From Claveliimonas intestinigallinarum (lineage in GTDB: Bacteria > Bacillota > Clostridia > Lachnospirales > Lachnospiraceae), in NCBI GenBank assembly GCA_019115145.1, contig DXED01000043.1:1-64000 (forward strand): a DNA stretch of 64,000 bases. Direction: 5' to 3'. Shown here in pieces: positions 51,663 through 60,349 of this stretch. Every line of letters begins with the position of its first letter. The first letter of the stretch is position 1. The translations under genes were made by a program, and so were the position numbers. The notes below the pieces were generated by a model that did no database searches, had not been told where the DNA came from, and worked only from the letters and a program-made list of their open reading frames with translations.

Positions 51663-52931
51663 CTACGCAAAACGGAGCAGCAGGTAGACCATGCTGATCA
51701 AGATTGAGATAAGCATCAGCGGAAATCCTATTTTCGTGTACTGCATGAAGGTGATCGGATAGCCGTTCTTTGAGCTGACTCCTGCCAGTACCACATTGGC
51801 GCTGGCTCCGATCAGCGTGCCGTTTCCTCCCAGGCATGCGCCCAGGGAGAGAGCCCACCACAGGGGAGCTACATCCACACCGCTGCTCTCCATTGTGAGG
51901 ATCAGCGGAATGAGAGTCGCCACAAAAGGAATGTTGTCCAGGAAGGACGAGATGATGGCGGACACCCACAGGATAACGATAATGCCCAGCGCCTCGTTGT
52001 TTCCGATAAATCCGACCATTACCTCAGCCATGGAGGAGATGACACCGGATTTCTGCAGTCCTCCAACAACGACAAAGAGCCCGATAAAGAAGAGGATCGT
52101 GGACCACTCCACGCCAAGGATGATCTCTTCCGCATCCTGCTTTCCAAAGATGAGCATAAAGCCAGCGGCAAACATCGCGACTGTGGCCGACTCTACCTGG
52201 AGCTGTGAATGGAACACAAATCCGATCACTACCACTATAGTCATTATAACACTTTTTATGAGAAGTGGCTTATCTTTAATGGAGCGGTCCTCATCCAGCT
52301 CCATGACCTTCTGCATGTTCTCCTTGACTACGCTGATCCGGCTTCTGTACATGAAATAGTAGATCACCACAGTCACGGCCATGATGATGACGATCACGCT
52401 TCCAGTGTTGATCACGAAATCCACAAAGCTCAGTCCCGCAGCGCTTCCGATCATAATATTGGGCGGGTCACCGATCAGCGTGGCTGTACCGCCGATATTG
52501 GACGCCATGATCTGGGAAAGAAGATAGGGGATGGGGTTGACCTCCAGCATCTGCGTGATGGCAATTGTCATGGGCCCGATCAGGAGCACGGTGGTCACGT
52601 TGTCCAGAAAGGCGGACAGCAGCGCCGTGATGACGGCAAATACAACCATGATAGCCATGGGTCTTCCTTTTGTGAGCTTCGCCGCCTTGATGGCGACATA
52701 CTCAAACAGACCGGAATTCTTGACAACCGCCACAAAGAGCATCATACCCACCAGTACGCCGATCGTGTTGATATCCACGTAGGACGTGGCCTCCTCGATG
52801 GACAGCACGTGGAAGAGAAGAAGGATGACAGCTCCGGCCATTGCGGCCACGGAGCGGTGCACTTTTTCAGATATGATCGCAGCCATGACGAGAAGAAAGA
52901 CAAGGACTGAGATCACTGCCTCTGTATTCAT
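51663..52931 (-). CDS. ArsB/NhaD-type (SLC13-like) ion transporter
   Basis: A 422-residue membrane protein of the IT superfamily (ArsB/NhaD/P-protein group) with about eleven helices. Hairpin motifs LSAFLDNVTTVLLIGPMTIAI, NIGGTATLIGDPPNIMIG and, in the second half, ISSFLDNIPFVATLIPL and GACLGGNGTLIGASANVV show the inverted-repeat fold. Could be a Na+/H+ antiporter or an anion exporter; no arsenic genes are nearby, so arsenite export is not supported. AGGAGG lies before the ATG. Confidence 0.88.
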   Translation of the reverse strand: MNTEAVISVLVFLLVMAAIISEKVHRSVAAMAGAVILLLFHVLSIEEATSYVDINTIGVLVGMMLFVAVVKNSGLFEYVAIKAAKLTKGRPMAIMVVFAVITALLSAFLDNVTTVLLIGPMTIAITQMLEVNPIPYLLSQIMASNIGGTATLIGDPPNIMIGSAAGLSFVDFVINTGSVIVIIMAVTVVIYYFMYRSRISVVKENMQKVMELDEDRSIKDKPLLIKSVIMTIVVVIGFVFHSQLQVESATVAMFAAGFMLIFGKQDAEEIILGVEWSTILFFIGLFVVVGGLQKSGVISSMAEVMVGFIGNNEALGIIVILWVSAIISSFLDNIPFVATLIPLILTMESSGVDVAPLWWALSLGACLGGNGTLIGASANVVLAGVSSKNGYPITFMQYTKIGFPLMLISILISMVYLLLRFA

Positions 52932-52964
52932 CTTTTGTTACCTCCTAGTTAATGTTCAGATGGT

Positions 52965-52993
52965 ATTGTACTCTTATTTTTCTGTTTTGTAAA
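52965..52993 (-). promoter_or_regulatory. Candidate SigA promoter for the transporter gene
   Basis: On the minus strand TTTACA and TACAAT with a 17-base spacer, about 35 bases upstream of the transporter start. Confidence 0.65.
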
Positions 52994-53071
52994 TATAAGA
53001 TACGCACAATTTTCTTCGTTGTCAAACATTTAACAAAATTGTTTTTAAATTATCATTTTTGTGTTTCGTCC

Positions 53072-53099
53072 TTGCATTTTTCAGACATAGTGATATAAT
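53072..53099 (+). promoter_or_regulatory. Promoter of the tRNA-Val gene
   Basis: TTGCAT and TATAAT with a 16-base spacer; the tRNA begins 9 bases after the -10. Confidence 0.7.
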
Positions 53100-53108
53100 A
53101 ATAGACAT

Positions 53109-53182
53109 GGAAGCATAGCTCAGCTGGGATGAGCGTTCGCCTCACACGCGAGAGGTCATGGGTTCGAGCCCCATTGCTTCCA
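53109..53182 (+). tRNA. tRNA-Val (anticodon CAC)
   Basis: A 74-base cloverleaf: acceptor GGAAGCA/TGCTTCC, D arm GCTC/GAGC, anticodon stem TTCGC/GCGAG with loop CTCACAC giving anticodon CAC, T arm ATGGG/CCCAT with TTCGAGC loop, discriminator A. CCA is not encoded. A T-rich stretch follows as terminator. Confidence 0.95.
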
Positions 53183-53358
53183 TTTATTTTTTCTTAAAAT
53201 TCTTTTTCCCCTTTATTAGTATTAGTTTTTATTGAGTCTCAGTTGGCTTTGTTTTTGCCCAAATTTCCCAGTTTCTTCCGAAAATATATTTATAATAGGA
53301 ACCACAGGCCACATTCAACTGACCGAAGCATATACAAGAGGCAATTTTTGCCGCAGCA

Positions 53359-53395
53359 TTGTATTTTGTGTAATTAGTGTGTATAATTAATTATA
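53359..53395 (+). promoter_or_regulatory. hicAB promoter with palindromic -10 region
   Basis: TTGTAT and TATAAT (53382-53387) with a 17-base spacer. The -10 is part of a perfect 14-base palindrome TATAATTAATTATA (53382-53395), a natural place for autorepression by HicB. The region 53183-53358 is AT-rich with no gene I can support. Confidence 0.6.
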
Positions 53396-53412
53396 AGGAG
53401 GATGTATACTTT

Positions 53413-53586
53413 TTGAAAAGGCGTGATTTGATCAAAAAACTAGAAGACGGTGGATTTGTCTTCGAACGCCATGGTAGCAGTCATGATGTTTATACTAGAG
53501 GAGATGAACAGGAAACTGTTCCACGACACAATGAAATTGATGAGCGATTGGCCAGAGCGATATTGAGAAGAAGAGGGCTTTTATAA
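53413..53586 (+). CDS. hicA: HicA-type mRNA interferase toxin
   Basis: A 57-residue toxin of the HicAB type II system, which cuts mRNA and tmRNA when free of HicB. LKRRDLIKKLEDGGFVFERHGSSHDVY contains the double-stranded-RBD-like fold with the catalytic His in RHGSSH; PRHNEIDERLARAIL completes the family pattern. AAGGAGG (53395-53401) favours the TTG at 53413 as start. Base composition is clearly more AT-rich than surrounding genes. hicB follows 30 bases later. Confidence 0.9.
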   Translation: MKRRDLIKKLEDGGFVFERHGSSHDVYTRGDEQETVPRHNEIDERLARAILRRRGLL

Positions 53587-53616
53587 GTTTTAGGATTGCC
53601 AGAAGGAGGAGATTAT

Positions 53617-54039
53617 ATGAAAGCCGTTTACCCAGTTTTATTCACTAAAACAGAAAATAATATTCTAATCGAAGTCCCTGATTTTGATATTTTAACTGAA
53701 GGGGAAAATATGAGCAATGCAATTGAAATGGCAAGAGACGCAATTGAAGTAAAATGCGTATCGCTGGAAGATGCAAATAAACCTATTCCTAAACCATCTG
53801 CATTAGAAGGGCTTAATGCAAATGATGGAGTTTTTGCTGGCGAGGGTAATACTGTCATTTCTTTGGTAGACATTGACTCTGGTGAGTACAGAAGAAAAAT
53901 AGACACAAAAACGGTTAGGAGAAATGTTGCTTTACCCAGTTGGCTGAACTATGAGGCTGAACATGCAGGCATCAATGTCTCAAGAGTCCTTCAGGAGGCA
54001 CTAATATCAACTCTTGGGCTTAAAACACCGAATTATTAA
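53617..54039 (+). CDS. hicB: HicB-type antitoxin
   Basis: A 140-residue antitoxin. The N-terminal HicB fold (YPVLFTKTENNILIEVPDF, then AIEMARDAIEVKC) is a degraded RNase H-like domain that binds HicA; the C-terminal segment (VRRNVALPSWLNYEAEHAG then INVSRVLQEAL) is a ribbon-helix-helix DNA-binding domain, probably acting at the palindrome upstream of hicA. AAGGAGGAG fits the ATG at 53617. AT-rich like hicA; terminator follows. Confidence 0.9.
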   Translation: MKAVYPVLFTKTENNILIEVPDFDILTEGENMSNAIEMARDAIEVKCVSLEDANKPIPKPSALEGLNANDGVFAGEGNTVISLVDIDSGEYRRKIDTKTVRRNVALPSWLNYEAEHAGINVSRVLQEALISTLGLKTPNY

Positions 54040-54044
54040 TCCGC

Positions 54045-54072
54045 AAAAGACCAGAAGATAGTATATTTCTTC
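54045..54072 (+). terminator. Intrinsic terminator after hicAB
   Basis: AAAAGACCAGAAGA pairs with TTCTTCCGGTCTTTT (one bulge), ending in a T tract just after hicB. Confidence 0.75.
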
Positions 54073-54186
54073 CGGTCTTTTGTTAATTAAAAAGTAAAAT
54101 AATTCTTCTAAGTCTCTTTTCATCAATTTCCTTTTAATCGCATAGAGATATAATAATCCTTTAGAATATAAAGGGAGGAAGAGCAG

Positions 54187-54528
54187 ATGGACAGAACAGA
54201 CACAGAAAAAAGAAGGCGGGCGCTCCTCGCCCAGACAAGGAGTCTGTACAGTGAGAAAAGCTTCTCCCCGGCTGTCCACCCGAGGTACAGGAACGCCTAC
54301 AACAGCCTCTACGGGGACGGTGAGGACAGGGAGAGCTCCGGCCTCTTCGGCCTGCGGGTCATACTCTGCTGTCTTCTCTTTATCGGCTTTGTCATGATGG
54401 ACAATTACGATATCACAGTGGCGGATGTCAGCAGCAGCCAGATCACAGAGGCTGTGGAGGAGGGGGTGGATGTCCGGACTGTGTGGCAGGAAATCCAGAG
54501 CCTCACCGGCCAGGAGGAAGCTCCCTGA
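54187..54528 (+). CDS. Single-pass membrane protein of unknown function
   Basis: A 113-residue protein, not recognised. A basic, Arg/Ser-rich N-terminus (about 1-50), one hydrophobic helix (GLRVILCCLLFIGFVMMD, about 54-71) and an acidic C-terminal domain predicted to lie outside the cytoplasm (TVADVSSSQITEAVEEG). GGGAGGAAG precedes the ATG. Codon use is GC-rich like the core genes and unlike the hicAB module just upstream, so the AT-rich insert ends before it. Confidence 0.7.
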   Translation: MDRTDTEKRRRALLAQTRSLYSEKSFSPAVHPRYRNAYNSLYGDGEDRESSGLFGLRVILCCLLFIGFVMMDNYDITVADVSSSQITEAVEEGVDVRTVWQEIQSLTGQEEAP

Positions 54529-54577
54529 CATTTATAAATATAAAAAGAAAAGCCAGCGTTATTCACAGCGCAGGAAA

Positions 54578-54623
54578 GATCGGACGGGAATATCCATCAT
54601 GGCATATGATCGTCCGGTCTTTG
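54578..54623 (+). terminator. Terminator-like hairpin after the single-pass protein gene
   Basis: GATCGGACG and CGTCCGGTC pair (one G-U) around a partly palindromic 26-base loop, followed by TTTG. Likely terminator, T tract weak. Confidence 0.5.
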
Positions 54624-54664
54624 TATGTCCAGCCCTCCTGTGCAGGCCTTTTCCCATCTTTACA

Positions 54665-54693
54665 TTGATTTTCCCATCCAGAGTTTGTATAAT
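54665..54693 (+). promoter_or_regulatory. Candidate SigA promoter for the radical SAM operon
   Basis: TTGATT and TATAAT with a 17-base spacer, about 55 bases before the radical SAM gene. Confidence 0.65.
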
Positions 54694-54748
54694 GTAAAAA
54701 TGTATGAATATGCGTTTGTTCAATTAATTCAAAATAAAGGTGGATTTT

Positions 54749-56614
54749 ATGCGTAAACTGGCGTTAAGTGATGAAATATTACTAAAAGTCGAGAAGCCTG
54801 CCCGCTACATCGGCGGAGAGGTGAACTCGGTGATGAAAGACAGGGACAAGGTGGATATCCGTTTTGCCATGTGCTTTCCCGATGTGTACGAGATCGGGAT
54901 GTCCCACCTGGGCATCCAGATCCTCTACGACATGTTCAACCGGATGGAGGATGTGTGGTGCGAGAGGGTGTACTCCCCGTGGACAGATCTGGACCGGATC
55001 ATGAGAGAGGAGCACATTCCCCTCTTTGCCCTGGAGTCCCAGGATCCCATAAAGGACTTTGATTTTCTGGGCATCACCATCCAGTATGAGATGTGCTACA
55101 CAAACATCCTGCAGGTGCTGGATCTCTCCGGCATCCCCCTTCTGGCTGCCCAGAGGGATGAGGACTGTCCCATTGTCATAGGGGGCGGCCCCTGCGCCTA
55201 CAATCCGGAGCCGCTGGCGGACTTTTTCGACCTCTTCTATATCGGGGAGGGGGAGACGGTCTACCGGAAGCTTCTGGATGTCTATAAGGAAAACAAAAGT
55301 TCCGGCGGAAGCCGCAGGGATTTTCTCCTCAAAGCGGCCCGGATCGAGGGGATTTATGTCCCCATGTTCTACCACACAGAATACAGGGAGGACGGCACCA
55401 TTGCCTCCTTTGAGCCTACGGAGCCGGGAGTGCCCGCTGTGGTCAAGAAGCAGGTAGTCATGGACATGGCGCAGACCACCTACCCGGAGCGCCCTATTGT
55501 CCCCTTTATCAAGGTGACACAGGACCGGGTGGTACTGGAGATCCAGAGAGGATGCATCCGGGGCTGCCGCTTCTGCCAGGCCGGCATGCTGTACCGGCCC
55601 ACCAGGGAGCGGGACGTGGAGACCCTGAAGGAGTACGCCCGCCGCATGCTGGAAAGCACCGGGCACGAGGAGATTTCCCTGAGCTCCCTAAGCTCCAGCG
55701 ACTACAGCAAGCTGGAGGAGCTGGTCAGTTTCCTCATCGACGAATGCAACGAGAGGGGAATCAACATCTCCCTTCCCTCTCTGCGCATTGACGCCTTCTC
55801 CCTGGACGTTATGAGCAAGGTCCAGGATGTGAAGAAGAGCAGCCTGACCTTTGCCCCTGAGGCTGGCTCCCAGCGGATGCGGGACGTGATCAACAAGGGA
55901 CTGACAGAGGAGGACATCCTGACCGGAGCAGGACAGGCCTTTGAGGGCGGCTGGAACAAGGTCAAGCTCTACTTCATGCTGGGACTTCCCACGGAGACGA
56001 GGGAGGACATGGAGGCCATCGCCGTTCTGGCGGACAAGGTGGCCCGGCGGTACTACGAGATCCCCAAGGATCAGCGGAATGGAAAATGCCAGATCACGGC
56101 CAGCTCCTCCTTCTTTATCCCCAAGCCCTTCACCCCCTTCCAGTGGGCCCGGATGTATAGCAACGAAGAGTATATCGCAAGGGCTGCCATTGTCAAGCAC
56201 GCCTTCCAGGATCAGCTGAACCGCAAGAGCCTGAAGTACAACTGGCACGATGCGGAGGTCACTGTCCTGGAGGGGATACTGGCGCGGGGAGACCGGAGAG
56301 TGGGCAGGGCTGTCCTTGAGGCCTATAGGTCTGGCTGCATCTACGACGCCTGGACAGAGAATTTCCACTACGAGAAATGGCTGGAGGCCTTTGAGAAGAC
56401 CGGCATTGACCTGGCCTTCTACAACGAGCGTGAGAGAGGGGCGGATGAGATCTTCCCCTGGGACTTTATCGACATCGGTGTGACAAAGCAGTTTCTCCGC
56501 CGAGAGTGGGAGAGAGCCATGAGAGGGGAAGTCACGCCAAACTGCCGACAGCAGTGTTCCGGCTGCGGCGTGGCCAGATGGAAAGGAGGTGTCTGCGTTG
56601 AAGGTAAGAATTAA
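54749..56614 (+). CDS. B12-binding-type radical SAM protein (TIGR03960 family)
   Basis: A 621-residue protein with an N-terminal cobalamin-binding-like domain (about 20-210; DVYEIGMSHLGIQILYD, FFDLFYIGEGE) and a radical SAM core with the cluster motif CIRGCRFC (about 268-275). The C-terminus carries CRQQCSGCG. Function unknown; it is always paired with a short TIGR03936 protein, which overlaps its end here. An in-frame GTG lies at 54740; the ATG at 54749 follows AAAGGTGG and matches the family start. Confidence 0.92.
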   Translation: MRKLALSDEILLKVEKPARYIGGEVNSVMKDRDKVDIRFAMCFPDVYEIGMSHLGIQILYDMFNRMEDVWCERVYSPWTDLDRIMREEHIPLFALESQDPIKDFDFLGITIQYEMCYTNILQVLDLSGIPLLAAQRDEDCPIVIGGGPCAYNPEPLADFFDLFYIGEGETVYRKLLDVYKENKSSGGSRRDFLLKAARIEGIYVPMFYHTEYREDGTIASFEPTEPGVPAVVKKQVVMDMAQTTYPERPIVPFIKVTQDRVVLEIQRGCIRGCRFCQAGMLYRPTRERDVETLKEYARRMLESTGHEEISLSSLSSSDYSKLEELVSFLIDECNERGINISLPSLRIDAFSLDVMSKVQDVKKSSLTFAPEAGSQRMRDVINKGLTEEDILTGAGQAFEGGWNKVKLYFMLGLPTETREDMEAIAVLADKVARRYYEIPKDQRNGKCQITASSSFFIPKPFTPFQWARMYSNEEYIARAAIVKHAFQDQLNRKSLKYNWHDAEVTVLEGILARGDRRVGRAVLEAYRSGCIYDAWTENFHYEKWLEAFEKTGIDLAFYNERERGADEIFPWDFIDIGVTKQFLRREWERAMRGEVTPNCRQQCSGCGVARWKGGVCVEGKN

Positions 56615-57296
56615 ATTCCGCAAATACGGCATCCTGCGGTTTATCGGGCATCTGGACGTGATGCGGTGCTTTCAGAAGGCTATGAGAAGGGCAGACATCC
56701 CCATCGCCTTTACCGGGGGATACAGCCCCCACATGATCATGTCCTTTGCCCAGCCTCTGGGCATCGGCCTCACCAGCGACGGAGAGTACATGGACATCGA
56801 GCTGAGAGAGCCGGTTCCCTCCTCCCGGGCTGTCCAGGCGCTGAACGCCGTCATGCCGGAGGGGCTTGAGGTGGTCAGCTTTCGGCAGATCAGCGATGAG
56901 AAAAAGGCCAGCGGCATGACCATCGTCTCAGCGGCAGACTACCTTGTGACGGTCAAAGACGGGGCCGCGGCTCCCTCTGCCAGCCCCTTCCGGGCGGACA
57001 AACTTGAGGCCTTCCTCGCGCAGCCCTCTATCCCTGTCCTGAAGAAGACAAAGAGGAGTGAGAAGGAGCTGGATATACGCCCTCTGATCTACGGTGCAGC
57101 AGTGAAAAAGGAGGGCCTGTTCCTTAGACTGGCTGCCGGAAGCGCCGACAACCTGAAGCCGGAGCTTGTGACGGGCGCCTTTTACCGCTGGGCACAGGAG
57201 GAGCCTGCGCCCCTTCATTTTCACCGCCTGGAGCTCTACGCCGGAAGCCCGCAGGAGCTTAAGGCACTGGAGGAGCTGGGGCAGGACATCAAGTAA
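56598..57296 (+). CDS. TIGR03936-family radical SAM-associated protein
   Basis: A 232-residue protein that accompanies the preceding radical SAM enzyme. The family start is KVRIKFRKYGILRFIGHLD followed by DVMRCFQKAMRRA and YSPHMIMSFAQPLGIGLTS. The TTG at 56598 is chosen because AAAGGAGGT ends 7 bases before it; a GTG at 56589 overlaps that site. In related genomes the next genes are usually a ribonuclease G and rplU; here they are ebsC and others. Confidence 0.9.
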   Translation: MKVRIKFRKYGILRFIGHLDVMRCFQKAMRRADIPIAFTGGYSPHMIMSFAQPLGIGLTSDGEYMDIELREPVPSSRAVQALNAVMPEGLEVVSFRQISDEKKASGMTIVSAADYLVTVKDGAAAPSASPFRADKLEAFLAQPSIPVLKKTKRSEKELDIRPLIYGAAVKKEGLFLRLAAGSADNLKPELVTGAFYRWAQEEPAPLHFHRLELYAGSPQELKALEELGQDIK

Positions 57297-57300
57297 AACG

Positions 57301-57330
57301 TTGCCAAGCACTCTTTTTGGGTGGTATGAT
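57301..57330 (+). promoter_or_regulatory. Candidate SigA promoter for ebsC
   Basis: TTGCCA and TATGAT with an 18-base spacer, starting four bases after the previous stop. Confidence 0.55.
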
Positions 57331-57355
57331 AGAACAGGAAATGAAGGAGTAAGAC

Positions 57356-57850
57356 ATGAGCAAAAAAGAACTGAAGACAAACGCCATGAGAATTCTCGAC
57401 AGAGCCGGCATCCCCTACACGTATCAGACCTACGAGTGCGGGGAGTTTACGGACGGGGTACACGTGGCGGACCAGCTGGGCCTGCCCCACGAGCGGGTCT
57501 ACAAGACTCTGGTGACTGTGGGAAGGACAGGAGCCCATTACGTGTTCGTCATCCCCATTGCAGAGGAGATCGATTTCAAGAAGGCCGCAAAGGCTGTGGG
57601 GGAGAAATCCGTGGAGATGCTCCATTTAAAGGATCTGACAAAGGTGACCGGGTATGTCCGGGGAGGCTGTACCTCCATCGGCATGAAAAAGCAGTTCCCC
57701 ACCGTGATCCAGGCGGACGCGGAAGAGCTGGACTACATCTATATAAGCGGCGGGAAGCTGGGCATGCAGCTTCAGCTTTCCCCCCAGGATCTGAAAAAAG
57801 TGACTGGCGCCTCCTTCGCTGACGTCACGGCAAAGGAGAATACAAAATGA
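57356..57850 (+). CDS. Cys-tRNA(Pro) deacylase, YbaK/EbsC family
   Basis: A 164-residue editing enzyme that hydrolyses Cys-tRNA(Pro), a mischarging product of prolyl-tRNA synthetase. VADQLGLPHERVYKTLV, a conserved Lys in TLVTVGRTG, GYVRGGCTSIGMKKQFPT and YISGGKLGMQLQLSPQDL are family hallmarks. Its last bases overlap the next gene by ATGA. Confidence 0.93.
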   Translation: MSKKELKTNAMRILDRAGIPYTYQTYECGEFTDGVHVADQLGLPHERVYKTLVTVGRTGAHYVFVIPIAEEIDFKKAAKAVGEKSVEMLHLKDLTKVTGYVRGGCTSIGMKKQFPTVIQADAEELDYIYISGGKLGMQLQLSPQDLKKVTGASFADVTAKENTK

Positions 57851-58464
57851 GAGACAGACTGGCTTTTATGGAGGAGGACACAGAGGCGGTCATCTTTGAC
57901 CTGGGCAATGTGCTTCTCGGATACGACTGGCGTCCCTACCTTGCGTCCCTCGGGTACGATGAGAGGACGAGCGAGATACTGGCAGACGCCGTTTTCCGCA
58001 GCGAGGACTGGGAGAGAGGAGACAGGGGCGGCATCACATCCCGGGAGTGGGAGCAGCTCTTTATAGAGAACGCTCCGGCCTACGAGGAGCAGATCCGCCA
58101 GGTGTACAGCGGGATAGAGCACACCATCTTTCCCCTTCCCTACACGGAGAGGCTGGTTCGCTTCCTGAAAAAGGAGGGGCTGAAGCTCTACTACCTGTCC
58201 AACTATTCTGAGCATCTGTATCAGAAGACAAAGCAGTGCATGGGCTTTCTGGAGGAATTTGACGGAGGGCTCTTCTCCTACGAGGTGCTCTGCATCAAGC
58301 CGGAGGAGAGGATCTACCGCCTGCTTCTGGAAAAATACGGCATCGACCCGAAGAGGGCCGTCTTCTTTGACGACAGACAGGTCAACACAGAGGCCGCATC
58401 CCGCCTTGGAATAAAGGGCGTGGTCTTCCAGCCGGACATGGCCTACCACATACTGGACGTGTAG
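57847..58464 (+). CDS. HAD-family phosphatase
   Basis: A 205-residue haloacid dehalogenase-type hydrolase. Motif I is VIFDLGNVLLGYDW (nucleophile Asp, second acid replaced by Gly-Asn as in YihX-type members), motif II YLSNYS, motif III Lys in CIKPEERIY and motif IV FFDDRQVN. A helical cap lies between motifs I and II. YihX relatives dephosphorylate sugar phosphates; substrate here unknown. Translationally coupled to ebsC. Confidence 0.9.
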   Translation: MRDRLAFMEEDTEAVIFDLGNVLLGYDWRPYLASLGYDERTSEILADAVFRSEDWERGDRGGITSREWEQLFIENAPAYEEQIRQVYSGIEHTIFPLPYTERLVRFLKKEGLKLYYLSNYSEHLYQKTKQCMGFLEEFDGGLFSYEVLCIKPEERIYRLLLEKYGIDPKRAVFFDDRQVNTEAASRLGIKGVVFQPDMAYHILDV

Positions 58465-58546
58465 CAGGACAGAGCCATTCAATATATCTACACCGGACTT
58501 TGAGTATTCCGGGCAAAAACACAAGACGATTACGGAGGATTGACAG

Positions 58547-59878
58547 ATGAAAAAAGTAGTAAAATTCGGCGGCAGCTCTCTGGCAAGTGCAGCCCAGTTC
58601 AAAAAGGCAGGCCACATCATACGCCAGGACGAGTCCCGCAGATATGTGGTCCCGTCAGCACCGGGAAAACGCCACCCCCAGGACACCAAGGTGACAGACA
58701 TGCTCTACAGCTGCTATCTTCTCGCCCTGCGCGAGGAGGACGAGGAGGAGCAGTTTGAGAAGATGATCCTGGACATCAAGGCCAGATACGATGAGATCAT
58801 ACGGGGGCTGGACCTGACACTGGATCTCACAGAGGAATTCCAGGTCATCCGGGAGAACTTCAGCCGCAAGATCGGCCGGGACTACGCGGCATCCAGGGGC
58901 GAGTACCTGAACGGTATCGTCATGGCGGAGTACCTGGGCTACACCTTCATCGACGCGGCGGACGTGATCTTCTTCCAGGAGTCCGGAGCCTTTGACGCGG
59001 AGAAGACGAACCAGGTTCTCGCCGAGAGGCTGGCGGACTGTGAGAGGGCGGTGATCCCCGGGTTTTACGGCTCCCTTCCTGACGGTAGGATCAAGACCTT
59101 CTCAAGGGGCGGCTCCGACATCACCGGCTCCATCGTGGCAAAGGCGGTGCACGCTGACATGTACGAGAACTGGACGGACGTGTCCGGCTTCCTGGTGGCA
59201 GATCCCCGCGTAGTCAAAAATCCGAAGGCTATCGATGTCATTACATACAGGGAGCTGCGGGAGCTGTCCTACATGGGAGCTTCCGTCCTCCACGAGGACG
59301 CTATCTTCCCGGTCCGCAAGGAGGGAATTCCCATCAACATCCGCAATACAAACTGTCCTGAGGACAAGGGCACTCTCATCGTGGAGGCCACCTGCCGCAC
59401 CCCCCGTTTTACCATCACCGGCATTGCAGGCAAACGTGACTTTGCCTCCATCACCGTGGAGAAGGCCATGATGAACTCCGAGGTGGGCTTCTGCCACAAG
59501 GTGCTGGGCGTATTTGCGGACAACGACATCTCCATCGAGCACATGCCCTCCGGCATCGACACCATGACCATCTTTGTCCACCAGGACGAGTTTGAGGAGA
59601 AGGAGCAGGAGGTCATCGCGGGCATCCACAGAGCCGTGGAACCGGATTTTGTGGAGCTGGAGTCTGATCTCGCCCTCATCGCCGTTGTGGGAAGGGGCAT
59701 GAAGGCCACAAGGGGAACCTCCGGCCGGATCTTCTCCGCTCTGGCCCACGCCAATGTCAATGTGAAGATGATCGACCAGGGCTCCAGTGAGCTGAACATC
59801 ATCATCGGCGTGCGGAACCACGATTTTGAGGCAGCCATCAGAGCCATCTACGATATTTTTGTCACAACACAGATCTAA
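58547..59878 (+). CDS. lysC: Aspartate kinase
   Basis: A 443-residue enzyme phosphorylating aspartate at the start of lysine, threonine and methionine synthesis. N-terminal kinase motif VVKFGGSSLA; SAPGKRHP, then GFYGSLPDGRIKTFSRGGSDITGSIVA pieces; tandem ACT domains occupy about 300-443 (VEKAMMNSEVGFCHKVL; LALIAVVGRGM). ACT domains give feedback control by amino acids. The gene follows an 80-base gap with AGGAGG-like GGAGG; no lysine riboswitch is seen. Confidence 0.95.
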   Translation: MKKVVKFGGSSLASAAQFKKAGHIIRQDESRRYVVPSAPGKRHPQDTKVTDMLYSCYLLALREEDEEEQFEKMILDIKARYDEIIRGLDLTLDLTEEFQVIRENFSRKIGRDYAASRGEYLNGIVMAEYLGYTFIDAADVIFFQESGAFDAEKTNQVLAERLADCERAVIPGFYGSLPDGRIKTFSRGGSDITGSIVAKAVHADMYENWTDVSGFLVADPRVVKNPKAIDVITYRELRELSYMGASVLHEDAIFPVRKEGIPINIRNTNCPEDKGTLIVEATCRTPRFTITGIAGKRDFASITVEKAMMNSEVGFCHKVLGVFADNDISIEHMPSGIDTMTIFVHQDEFEEKEQEVIAGIHRAVEPDFVELESDLALIAVVGRGMKATRGTSGRIFSALAHANVNVKMIDQGSSELNIIIGVRNHDFEAAIRAIYDIFVTTQI

Positions 59879-59908
59879 AGCACATATACAAGGAGCGTTA
59901 AAGGAGAA

Positions 59909-60349
59909 ATGAAGCACGCAAACAGCAACATCCTGTTTTTCCTGAAGCCCAAGGTGGAGATCGCCTACATCTACGACTATCACACAGTCCGGCAGGCCCT
60001 CGAGATCATGGAGTACCACAAGTACTCCTCCATCCCCATTCTGAGCCGTGATGGAAAATACGTGGGCTCTATCACAGAGGGCGACCTTTTGTGGGGCCTG
60101 AAGAAGCTGGACCTCTTCAATCTGAAGGAGGCCGAGAATATCAGCATCATGAAGGTGGACCGGCGTCTGGACTACCAGTGCGTGACGGCCAAGTCCAAGA
60201 TGGAGGATCTGATCGGGAGAGCCATGGAGCAGAATTTTGTCCCCGTGGTGGACGACCAGGAAAACTTTATCGGGATCATCACCCGAAAGGACATTATCGG
60301 CTACTGCTACAACGAGCTGAGGAAACAGGAGGAACAATGCGGTGATTGA
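59909..60349 (+). CDS. CBS-domain pair protein
   Basis: A 146-residue soluble protein made of two CBS domains, which bind adenine nucleotides. First copy: HTVRQALEIMEYHKYSSIPIL and GSITEGDLLWGL; second: MEDLIGRAMEQNFVPVVD and FIGIITRKDIIGYCYNE. Regulatory partner unknown. It overlaps the amidohydrolase start by 8 bases and follows the aspartate kinase by 30, so they form an operon. Confidence 0.9.
   Translation: MKHANSNILFFLKPKVEIAYIYDYHTVRQALEIMEYHKYSSIPILSRDGKYVGSITEGDLLWGLKKLDLFNLKEAENISIMKVDRRLDYQCVTAKSKMEDLIGRAMEQNFVPVVDDQENFIGIITRKDIIGYCYNELRKQEEQCGD

Noticed and set aside
51663..52931. Arsenite exporter ArsB
   Set aside because: The transporter family fits, but no arsR, arsC or arsA lies nearby, so substrate is left open.
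54530..54670. Short rightward open frames after the single-pass membrane protein gene
   Set aside because: No ribosome site or conserved look; the region is better explained by a hairpin and the next promoter.
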